Below are positions 14,836-20,213 of a stretch of 21,821 nucleotides of DNA, piece by piece. Source of the DNA: a virus; the IMG/VR virus record IMGVR_UViG_3300023110_000189, positions 1 through 21,821 of that record. One strand, given 5' to 3'. The notes under the pieces were generated by a model that was given only the letters and a program-made list of their open reading frames with translations, was not told the DNA's origin and did no database searches. How positions within the stretch are numbered: position 1 is the stretch's first letter; each line of letters begins with the position of its first letter. Position numbers and translations under genes: made by a program.

Positions 14836-16203
14836 TTAATCTTCTACATAGCCACTAGCCACGTAATCAGTAACTATATAACTATTATTTATCGGTTCTG
14901 GGCTATTTTCTACATAATCATCTGCTACGAAATCAGTAGCAACATATAGCTCATTTTCATTTATTGGACTCGGTGCATCTTCTACATAATCATCTGCTAC
15001 GTAGTCTGTATCAACATATAATAACTCAGGGTCTGGGGTAGTACCAGTATCTGTACCAGTATCTGTACCAGTATCTGTACCAGTATCTGTACCAGTACCA
15101 GTATTAATTTGACCGTCTAATGGATCAGTAGTACCTCCTGCATCAGCTCTTGGTAGTATTGCTTTACTTATCGCTTGTCTTTCACTAAACTCTTTATCAG
15201 CAACAACAGTTGTTGCATCATTGTTAATAAATGGTTCAGCATTGTAAGTCTTTTCGCTCCAAGTCTGTGCAGTTACGTTGTCATATAGTCGTTGCCATTT
15301 GCTGCCACGTCTTACAAACAAACGTTTAGGCTGGAAGTCTGTGCGTACAAAGTAATCACCTTCATTTGGATTGCTTGGGAAACTAGTACCGCTGTTGATA
15401 GTTTCACCATATTCCCAAATTTCTCTAGTGTTATCAAATCCAAATAAGTGTTCAGTTAAACTTTCTCCAATTGGATCTGCTTTTTCAGCCGCTTCAACAA
15501 TAGCATTACTGATATCCAATTCTTTCTTGTAACTACTGATAACATTTTTAAGACTGTCTTCTTGTTCTGCATTGCCAAGTATATCTGCGTACTCCTGGCT
15601 GTCTGTAATTGGCGACAGTTTAACACGCCAAATATGCGGCATCCAAGTAGCACTAAATCCTTCACTACCACGGTTAGCGTCTTGTACTACATAAAACTTG
15701 GGAATAGGATCGCATTTTGTAGCATCTAGTGCTAAGTCATCTAACAAGTGTGGTAATTCAATAACATCGCCTGGCATAAGTCTGCGTCCAATAATCTCTA
15801 CCATATGATTCATATGGAATGTCATAAACAGGACATCGTTAGTTAAAAACAAACCAAACTGTGTCAAGTCAAAGTCATTGTCACTAACATTGTATACGCC
15901 ACGCAGTTCATAGATACAAGGATCATATTTACGATCACGGTTTTCCATAAACAGCAAGTCTTGGATTTTAGTTTCGTTAATAACGCCTTCCAAGTTTGTA
16001 AAGTCACCAGTAATAGGATCTACTTCTTCTCCAGCACGATAGTTTGGTTGTGCTGGGTCTCCAGTCTCGCCAAGACTCTGTGGGCCAATGTATTTGTGTA
16101 CATAGGCACCAGTACCACCAATTTCAAACTGCTCTTTGATGGTGTTATCTAAAAAATAGTAATCATTTGTTTTAGTGGGTTTCCACAAACTTAGTCTAGG
16201 CAT
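14836..16203 (-). CDS. gp14: Neck protein, T4 gp14-like, with repeat-bearing C-terminus
   Basis: A 455-residue protein; T4 gp14 is 256. The core matches marine T4-like gp14: LLFMENRDRKYDPCIYELRG near 83-102, NDFDLTQFGLFLTNDVLFMT near 108-127, HMVEIIGRRLMPGDVIELPH near 132-151, KFYVVQDANRGSEGFSATW near 167 and HIWRVKLSPITDSQEY near 189. Gp14 and gp13 form the neck that joins the filled head to the tail. Next comes the module SFPSNPNEGDYFVRTDFQPK with KWQRLYDN, also seen in marine phage homologues. The end is low complexity: a TDTG run near 373-388, then three copies of a Y-V-x-T-D-Y/F-V-A-x-x-Y-V-E unit at 396-409, 420-433 and 442-455. AAGGA precedes the ATG and a late octamer lies upstream. 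Confidence 0.85.
   Translation of the reverse strand: MPRLSLWKPTKTNDYYFLDNTIKEQFEIGGTGAYVHKYIGPQSLGETGDPAQPNYRAGEEVDPITGDFTNLEGVINETKIQDLLFMENRDRKYDPCIYELRGVYNVSDNDFDLTQFGLFLTNDVLFMTFHMNHMVEIIGRRLMPGDVIELPHLLDDLALDATKCDPIPKFYVVQDANRGSEGFSATWMPHIWRVKLSPITDSQEYADILGNAEQEDSLKNVISSYKKELDISNAIVEAAEKADPIGESLTEHLFGFDNTREIWEYGETINSGTSFPSNPNEGDYFVRTDFQPKRLFVRRGSKWQRLYDNVTAQTWSEKTYNAEPFINNDATTVVADKEFSERQAISKAILPRADAGGTTDPLDGQINTGTGTDTGTDTGTDTGTDTGTTPDPELLYVDTDYVADDYVEDAPSPINENELYVATDFVADDYVENSPEPINNSYIVTDYVASGYVED
14839..15020 (-). repeat. Three imperfect repeats encoding YVxTDYVAxxYVE units in gp14
   Basis: The last 62 codons of gp14 carry three copies of a roughly 14-residue acidic/aromatic unit separated by Pro/Asn linkers (APSPINENEL, SPEPINNS). 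The first two linkers share the S-P/E-x-P-IN pattern, so the real period is about 22-24 residues. Confidence 0.8.
15041..15100 (-). repeat. 12-bp tandem repeat in gp14
   Basis: Four exact plus-strand copies of GTACCAGTATCT (15041-15088) and a degenerate fifth copy encode a Thr-Asp-Thr-Gly linker on the minus strand. Near-perfect DNA identity points to recent slippage, so its length probably varies between relatives without breaking the reading frame. Confidence 0.9.
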
Positions 16204-16221
16204 ATACTTGATCCTTTATAA

Positions 16222-16229
16222 TATTTATC
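16222..16229 (-). promoter_or_regulatory. T4-type late promoter GATAAATA for gp14 operon
   Basis: GATAAATA on the minus strand lies 18 bases before the gp14 ATG, with AAGGATC as ribosome site between them. It faces away from the gp13 promoter 21 bases further on. Confidence 0.7.
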
Positions 16230-16250
16230 TGTTCAAAGTTTTCCAAAATG

Positions 16251-16258
16251 TATAAATA
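16251..16258 (+). promoter_or_regulatory. T4 late promoter TATAAATA for gp13
   Basis: A perfect match to the T4 late octamer, 18 bases before the gp13 ATG, with AGGAG in between. It forms a divergent pair with the gp14 promoter. Confidence 0.82.
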
Positions 16259-16276
16259 TTGGTATAGGAGATCCGC

Positions 16277-17014
16277 ATGGCACTACGTGATACAATTATT
16301 AAAGAGATAGAATTAAGACTTGGCGGTCAAATGGTTGACGTTGAGCTTGATCCTGAGCATTACAATCTTGCTATTGACAAGGCGTTGGACAAATATAGAC
16401 AGCGTAGTGAAAATGCTGTTGAAGAAAGTTTTATTCACTTGAGACTACAGGCTGAAACAAATAGTTATACACTTCCTAACGCTGTTATTGAAGTTAAAGA
16501 CATTTACAGACGTAGTAGTGGTGTAAGCGGCACAAGTGGTAATGATTTTGAACCATTTGAAGCACAATACTTGAACACATATTTGTTACACAGTGGCCGT
16601 GCAGGTGGCTTGGGTGTGTTTGATGCGCTAGCACAACACCGTGAAGCACTGGGCAGGCTGTTTGGTGCAGAGTATACATTTACCTGGAACACAACAAGCA
16701 AAAACCTGCTAATCCACCGTCGCATTAAAGCAGATGATGACGTTTACTTGCATTGCTTTAACGAGCGTCCAGAAGAAGTGTTGTTTGCAGACACATATGC
16801 AAAGCCCTGGATTAAAGACTATTCACTAGCTCATGCAAAACTAATGCTAGCAGAAGCACGTGGTAAGTTTAATACTATTGCTGGTCCACAAGGCGGTACA
16901 ACACTTAATGCAGATGTATTACGTGCAGATGCACAGGCTGATATTGATAAACTAGAACAAGACTTAACTCTTTATGCAGAGGGCAGTACTGGTTTAAGTT
17001 TTGTTATTGGCTAA
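16277..17014 (+). CDS. gp13: Neck protein, T4 gp13-like
   Basis: A 245-residue neck protein; T4 gp13 is 309. The N-terminus MALRDTIIKEIELRLGGQMV leads into DVELDPEHYNLAIDKALDKY and RQRSENAVEESF. This matches the opening of T4 gp13 (a 'LRRLG-P-x-INVEL-T-P-x-x-x-x-x-I-x-RAL-x-x-Y' pattern) and is close to marine T4-like versions. Later landmarks are YTLPNAVIEVKDIYRRSSG near 63, then the hydrophobic/basic segment KNLLIHRRIKADDDVYLHCF near 139-158 and LAHAKLMLAEARGKF near 184. With gp14 it completes the portal-tail connection. It has its own perfect late promoter and an AGGAG ribosome site. Its stop overlaps by four bases the stop of the convergent gene at 17011-17559. Expected partner genes 14, 15 and 18 are not next to it on this strand. 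Confidence 0.85.
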   Translation: MALRDTIIKEIELRLGGQMVDVELDPEHYNLAIDKALDKYRQRSENAVEESFIHLRLQAETNSYTLPNAVIEVKDIYRRSSGVSGTSGNDFEPFEAQYLNTYLLHSGRAGGLGVFDALAQHREALGRLFGAEYTFTWNTTSKNLLIHRRIKADDDVYLHCFNERPEEVLFADTYAKPWIKDYSLAHAKLMLAEARGKFNTIAGPQGGTTLNADVLRADAQADIDKLEQDLTLYAEGSTGLSFVIG

Positions 17015-17559
17015 AAACGTATTGAAAATCCACATCCTAAACTAGTAGCTATAGCATCATCCACGTCAAAATCATGTGTTCTACTGTCTATGGTTTCTTT
17101 TACAATGCCTGCTGCAATACTGGCCAAGCATCCTTTAACTTTACTTCCAGTATAATTTGTAACCGCTGTGCTTATTACTAGTCCAGCAACAGCATGTCCT
17201 ATTTTGTCGCTGTCTCCAGTTAACTGATAGTTATTAATAGCAGCAAATGTATGTACAGCACCAGCAAAATTTGCTACATTGTTGTATCCGTTATCATACA
17301 GGTAATATTGTAATCCAAGTCTTCCTATCATGTATAAGCCAATTTCACCTCTAGTAGGATGTTCTCCCAATATAGGATTTAATTCACGATAGCTTCTATT
17401 GTGCCAATTATCTCGTGCAGCCATGTCTGTACTGTGCCAGTCAAGTCCAATACTAACTGATGTTGCTGCAAATTGTTCACGTGTCTTTTGATCCCAGTCT
17501 TGCCAAGCAATTGCTGGTGATGCTAAAATACAAAATAATAAAAACAATATCACTCTCAC
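17011..17559 (-). CDS. Secreted YfiM/VanZ-like protein
   Basis: A 182-residue protein with a clear signal peptide (MRVILFLLFCILASPAIA, probable cleavage after AIA at 18), so the product acts outside the cytoplasm. The middle holds DWHSTDMAARDN near 40 and YRELNPILGEHPTR near 57-70, a phrase seen in small bacterial envelope proteins. The C-terminal half resembles the DUF2279 (YfiM) / VanZ-like pattern: DKIGHAVAGLVIS at 118-130 and GIVKETIDSRTHDFDVDDAI at 151-170, then ATSLGCG. Polar residues H122, K153, E154, D157, D163 and D166/D167 are the ones normally kept. It starts with GTG; no ribosome site is visible and a late-type CTTAAATA lies five bases upstream. It converges on gp13 with a four-base stop overlap. 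Function is unknown; lysis, envelope change or superinfection exclusion are guesses. Confidence 0.7.
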   Translation of the reverse strand: MRVILFLLFCILASPAIAWQDWDQKTREQFAATSVSIGLDWHSTDMAARDNWHNRSYRELNPILGEHPTRGEIGLYMIGRLGLQYYLYDNGYNNVANFAGAVHTFAAINNYQLTGDSDKIGHAVAGLVISTAVTNYTGSKVKGCLASIAAGIVKETIDSRTHDFDVDDAIATSLGCGFSIRF

Positions 17560-17564
17560 AATAT

Positions 17565-17572
17565 TATTTAAG
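17565..17572 (-). promoter_or_regulatory. Possible weak late promoter CTTAAATA
   Basis: Minus-strand CTTAAATA (two mismatches to TATAAATA) is followed by ATATT and the GTG start at 17559, the same five-base spacing as the gp15 promoter. It overlaps the early-type promoter on the other strand. Confidence 0.35.
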
Positions 17573-17601
17573 TTGACTTGACAGAAAATTAAGCGTATAC
17601 T
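17573..17601 (+). promoter_or_regulatory. Sigma70-like promoter, TTGACT-17-TATACT
   Basis: TTGACT at 17573-17578 and TATACT at 17596-17601 are 17 bases apart. The predicted start lies about 24 bases before the ATG at 17632. It drives the first of the small early-type genes. Confidence 0.7.
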
Positions 17602-17631
17602 TTATGTGTAAAAATATAAGGAGTGAGACAC

Positions 17632-17910
17632 ATGTTTTTATGCTATCAAGATAACGAGAAACGTAGTAATGCACCGTTTAATCCGCATCGCTACAATCCC
17701 AACAATATGGTTCATAACCATCTGGAAAATTACTTTTTCCTAAAATTCATCATACAAAATAGTTCAGATATGTTAGAGCGTCATCGTGCGTCAAAAGAAC
17801 TAGATATCTGCGAGCGTAAGATCAATTATTGGAAAAAAATGCCCACGTTTAATGAGGATACCTATATGCGTGATTTAGATGTTTACAAAAAAAATTACAA
17901 TATGGGTTGA
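17632..17910 (+). CDS. Small hypothetical protein
   Basis: A 92-residue protein (from ATG 17632) rich in Asn, His, Tyr and Lys. It contains FNPHRYNPNNMVHNHLEN near 16-33 and a charged helix (MLERHRASKELDICERKINY) near 47-66. No known motif, signal or membrane segment is seen. The ATG at 17632 is chosen over the in-frame GTG at 17623 because AAGGAG ends eight bases before it. A sigma70-like promoter lies upstream and another follows its stop, as in the T4 style of small, separately transcribed early genes. Confidence 0.65.
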   Translation: MFLCYQDNEKRSNAPFNPHRYNPNNMVHNHLENYFFLKFIIQNSSDMLERHRASKELDICERKINYWKKMPTFNEDTYMRDLDVYKKNYNMG

Positions 17911-17935
17911 CAAGCAACTTGTTTTGCTATAACCT
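17907..17935 (+). promoter_or_regulatory. Sigma70-like promoter, TTGACA with weak -10
   Basis: TTGACA at 17907-17912 overlaps the stop of the preceding gene. At 17-base spacing the -10 is TAACCT; at 15 it is TATAAC. The preceding AAAAAAATTACAA matches the start of the two terminator-promoter cassettes downstream, but no stem-loop is present here. Confidence 0.5.
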
Positions 17936-17964
17936 TGTATGATAAACTCTAAGAGGAGAATAAT

Positions 17965-18417
17965 ATGTCTAATGTAGTTGAATTTCCAGGACACCTTACA
18001 CAGCCAGTACAGCAAGCACATGAAACTGCTCGCACAACCTGTTATAACCTAGCATGCCATATGCGAGATGACTTGATCACTATGGGGTTGCCTGTGTGGC
18101 AAAGCAAAGAAATTCGAAACAAAATTGAAAAAGTCGTAAATGACTATCGCAACATCGTGTTAGATTTTTACGGAGCCGGAGACGAGGATTATGAACGTTT
18201 TTGGGAACAAGTACAATCAGGAAAAAACATCGACGACATCGATCCAGTAGGTCCAGATTGTCCTATCGACTTTGCAGACGAAAAATGTTATACAGATGCA
18301 ACCAATTACTTTGTAGACGGTATGACTGATGATGAAAAAGACGAGTTTGAAAAATGGGTAGATGAAATGGCAAAAGCATTGAGTGAAAACAACCCACGTT
18401 GGTTTATGAAAAAATAA
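17965..18417 (+). CDS. Hypothetical protein
   Basis: A 150-residue acidic protein of unknown function. It opens MSNVVEFPGH, has a helical N-terminal half with three cysteines and His/Arg (TTCYNLACHMRDD near 24-36) and an acidic C-terminal half (MTDDEKDEFEKWVDEMAKAL near 119-138). No membrane or signal segment is evident. AGAGGAG lies seven bases before the ATG. A strong terminator follows the stop after 18 bases, so this gene ends its transcript. Confidence 0.68.
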   Translation: MSNVVEFPGHLTQPVQQAHETARTTCYNLACHMRDDLITMGLPVWQSKEIRNKIEKVVNDYRNIVLDFYGAGDEDYERFWEQVQSGKNIDDIDPVGPDCPIDFADEKCYTDATNYFVDGMTDDEKDEFEKWVDEMAKALSENNPRWFMKK

Positions 18418-18435
18418 AAAAATTACAACCCATTG

Positions 18436-18465
18436 AAAACGCAGGAAACTTTCTTGCGTTTTTTT
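18436..18465 (+). terminator. Intrinsic terminator
   Basis: AAAACGCA (18436-18443) pairs with TGCGTTTT (18455-18462) around an 11-base loop and runs into seven Ts (18459-18465). A promoter begins two bases later, making a compact terminator-promoter cassette. Confidence 0.85.
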
Positions 18466-18466
18466 G

Positions 18467-18495
18467 TTGACATCAGCATCGTGATACAGTATATT
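18467..18495 (+). promoter_or_regulatory. Sigma70-like promoter, TTGACA-17-TATATT
   Basis: A perfect -35 at 18467-18472 and TATATT at 18490-18495 with 17-base spacing. The same boxes and spacing recur at 19181-19209, and both leaders share TATGTAGACA. Confidence 0.85.
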
Positions 18496-18522
18496 GTATA
18501 TGTAGACACGAGGAGACATTAG

Positions 18523-18795
18523 ATGTTCGATTTAGCAGTAGTAGAAGCGTTTAACAATGCAGTTGTTCGTTCAGAAAACTGGGATAAAAACGGCATTATT
18601 TGGAACTTCATTGATAGCGACATGTACATGGAAGTCAAGCCTGCAACAAAAGCACAGGAAGACCAGTTCTATCGTATGTTTGATGATTTAGCAGATATGC
18701 ATGAAAAGCACCATGCTAATGCAACATACACAGACTACATGGCATATCAATCAAAAGTAGAAAAAGAATATAAAGAACTGTTCGGAGTTAATTAA
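18523..18795 (+). CDS. Small hypothetical protein
   Basis: A 90-residue acidic protein rich in Met, Asp and aromatic residues, with FNNAVVRSENWDKNGIIWNF near 9-28 and helical MFDDLADMHEKHHANATY near 49-66. No recognised family, signal or membrane segment. It has GAGGAG upstream of the ATG and is the first gene of a two-gene transcript with the membrane protein at 18871-19131, bounded by cassettes on both sides. Confidence 0.68.
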   Translation: MFDLAVVEAFNNAVVRSENWDKNGIIWNFIDSDMYMEVKPATKAQEDQFYRMFDDLADMHEKHHANATYTDYMAYQSKVEKEYKELFGVN

Positions 18796-18830
18796 GAACA
18801 GCACAGTGAGGCAAACATACGGGAGCAGTT

Positions 18831-18869
18831 ATGGGAGAACTCTTACTCAACTTACGAAAGGAAACCTAA
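18831..18869 (+). CDS. Possible 12-codon leader peptide
   Basis: ATG at 18831 is preceded by GGGAG at six bases and opens a 12-residue frame, MGELLLNLRKET, that ends in TAA one base before the ATG of the membrane protein. The AAGGAAA within it can serve as the next gene's ribosome site. It may couple translation, or be chance; no comparison is available. Confidence 0.3.
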   Translation: MGELLLNLRKET

Positions 18870-18870
18870 A

Positions 18871-19131
18871 ATGAGTAATAACTTTTATAAACTAGTTGCA
18901 ACTGAGTTTGCAAAACAATTTTACAATGGCACCAAAATTGTTGCAGTATGTCTTACTGCACTTGTTGCCTGTTTGGCGTTCTGGCGTTACTTCGTAGGAT
19001 TGGATGCTGATACCGCATTTATGGCAGGTATGATTTCCTACATTGTATTGGGGTGCGTGTATGCTATGATTGATGTAGCATTAACTCGTGCACGTATGAA
19101 AGAAAAATATCCAGATATAGATTTTTCTTAA
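18871..19131 (+). CDS. Small membrane protein, two transmembrane segments
   Basis: An 86-residue protein with two hydrophobic helices at about 22-42 (TKIVAVCLTALVACLAFWRY) and 48-71 (TAFMAGMISYIVLGCVYAMI), a short acidic loop (GLDADT) and a basic end (RARMKEKYPD). The basic residues flanking the helices suggest both ends are cytoplasmic. Function is unknown; small inner-membrane proteins from T4-like early regions often alter host envelope or block superinfection, but nothing here points to one. It shares a transcript with the gene at 18523-18795 and is followed at once by a terminator. Confidence 0.7.
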   Translation: MSNNFYKLVATEFAKQFYNGTKIVAVCLTALVACLAFWRYFVGLDADTAFMAGMISYIVLGCVYAMIDVALTRARMKEKYPDIDFS

Positions 19132-19149
19132 AAAAATTATAAGCTATTG

Positions 19150-19179
19150 AAAGTGCAGGATCTTTTCTTGCACTTTTTT
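19150..19179 (+). terminator. Intrinsic terminator
   Basis: AAAGTGCA (19150-19157) pairs with TGCACTTT (19169-19176) around an 11-base loop, followed by Ts to 19179. It is laid out exactly like the terminator at 18436-18465, with compensating changes in the stem. Confidence 0.85.
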
Positions 19180-19180
19180 A

Positions 19181-19209
19181 TTGACAACCAAGGCGTTTTA
19201 CTTTATATT
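19181..19209 (+). promoter_or_regulatory. Sigma70-like promoter, TTGACA-17-TATATT
   Basis: TTGACA at 19181-19186 and TATATT at 19204-19209, identical in boxes and spacing to the promoter at 18467-18495. It drives the gene at 19239 and probably the kinase after it. Confidence 0.85.
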
Positions 19210-19238
19210 GGTTATGTAGACAAAAAGAGGACTAAACA

Positions 19239-19580
19239 ATGCAAAACGAAATCATCATGTTGCTTGACGAAATTAAAAATCAGTATTATGATTATATGAC
19301 TCGTCGTGGTAAAGAACCTAACCTAAGCAATCATCAGAAAGATATGATTGTTGAGTTTGATCTTGGACTTGATTATACAGTTGGTAAAAAGTATATTAAA
19401 ATTATGTCCAATCGTTCAGTTTGGGGATTCATTGTTAAAGGCGATGACGACAAAAAGTTTCGTAAAGGTGACATCTTAAAAGCAGCAGGTTGGAATGCAC
19501 CAGCACGTAATGCTGCCCGTGGTAACATCATTGATGGCGGCTACAGTGTTTGCTGGACTGGACCACATTACTTGAAATAA
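19239..19580 (+). CDS. Conserved hypothetical protein of marine T4-like phages
   Basis: A 113-residue protein. The C-terminal segment has a pattern I associate with conserved small proteins of marine T4-like phages: KFRKGDILKAAGWNAPARN near 74-92, then ARGNI and a closing YSVCWTGPHYLK. The N-terminal half is helical and charged. The YIKIMSNRSVWGFIVKGDD stretch (about 52-70) suggests a small beta fold. Function is unknown. AGAGGA precedes the ATG. The stop is eight bases before the kinase ATG, so the two are cotranscribed. Confidence 0.72.
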   Translation: MQNEIIMLLDEIKNQYYDYMTRRGKEPNLSNHQKDMIVEFDLGLDYTVGKKYIKIMSNRSVWGFIVKGDDDKKFRKGDILKAAGWNAPARNAARGNIIDGGYSVCWTGPHYLK

Positions 19581-19588
19581 GGAAAAAA

Positions 19589-20110
19589 ATGAAACCAAAG
19601 TTACTAGTTATTGGTCACGGAAGACACGGTAAAGATACAGTATGTGAAATCCTTCGTGACCAATATGGTTATAGTTTTGAGAGCAGTAGTAAATTCTGCT
19701 CCAAACTTTTTATTTACGATATGTTAAAGGACAAATATGGATACAGTGATGAAGAACAGTGCTACGATGACAGGCATAATCACCGAGCAGAATGGTATGA
19801 TGCTATCTGCGATTATAATGTTCCTGATGCAGCAACACTAGGCAGAGAAATTTTTGCTGAACATGATATCTATTGTGGCTTGCGCAATAAGCGTGAGTTT
19901 TTTGCTATGCAAAACACTGGTGTATTTGATTATTGTATCTGGGTAGACCGCAGTGACCATTTACCTCCTGAAAGTAAAACCAGTATGAGCTTAGAGCAAT
20001 GGATGTCAAATTTTACAATTGATAACAATGGTACACTGGAAGAACTTTCTTTTAATGTACAACAATTAATCAGCCATATTGATCCATATAGTATTCCAAA
20101 TATTGATTAA
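19589..20110 (+). CDS. Deoxynucleoside monophosphate kinase-like protein (T4 gp1 type)
   Basis: A 173-residue P-loop kinase that would phosphorylate deoxynucleoside monophosphates for phage DNA synthesis. The Walker A loop is at the N-terminus: LLVIGHGRHGKDTVCEIL, with GHGRHGKD at about residues 8-15, like the GVKRSGKDT loop of T4 gp1. The C-terminal phrase IDNNGTLEELSFNVQQL resembles the end of T4 gp1 (NDGSLEELFSKI). CIWVDRSDHLP near 126 fits the strand before the lid region. At 173 residues it is shorter than T4 gp1 (241). The start at 19589 is used because AAGGA lies five bases before it; an upstream in-frame ATG at 19550 would overlap the previous gene. Nucleotide kinase type is fairly sure, the exact substrate is not. 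Confidence 0.75.
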   Translation: MKPKLLVIGHGRHGKDTVCEILRDQYGYSFESSSKFCSKLFIYDMLKDKYGYSDEEQCYDDRHNHRAEWYDAICDYNVPDAATLGREIFAEHDIYCGLRNKREFFAMQNTGVFDYCIWVDRSDHLPPESKTSMSLEQWMSNFTIDNNGTLEELSFNVQQLISHIDPYSIPNID

Positions 20111-20213
20111 CTACGTAGTTTACCCTCTAATCAGCCCAGATAAGTATGCTTCTGCTAAATACTGATAGTTGTTAAAAATAACATACTAACAGGATTTAAG
20201 AGGAGAAATACAC
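20111..20213 (+). promoter_or_regulatory. Leader of the tail sheath gene with possible late promoter
   Basis: A 103-base gap. It holds GCTAAATA at 20154-20161, a two-mismatch version of the late octamer, and an AT-rich hairpin (TGTTA-AAAA-TAACA, 20170-20183). The ribosome site AGAGGAG (20199-20205) lies eight bases before the ATG. Confidence 0.5.

Noticed and set aside
15041-15100. CRISPR-like short tandem repeats
   Set aside because: The units are 12 bp with no spacers and lie in frame inside gp14; this is a coding minisatellite.
17623-17631. GTG start for the small gene at 17632
   Set aside because: It overlaps its own AAGGAG site; ATG 17632 has correct spacing.
20109-20120. Perfect 12-bp palindrome AACTACGTAGTT at the kinase stop
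   Set aside because: It has no loop or T run to act as a terminator and is too short to call a protein site; chance is a fair explanation.
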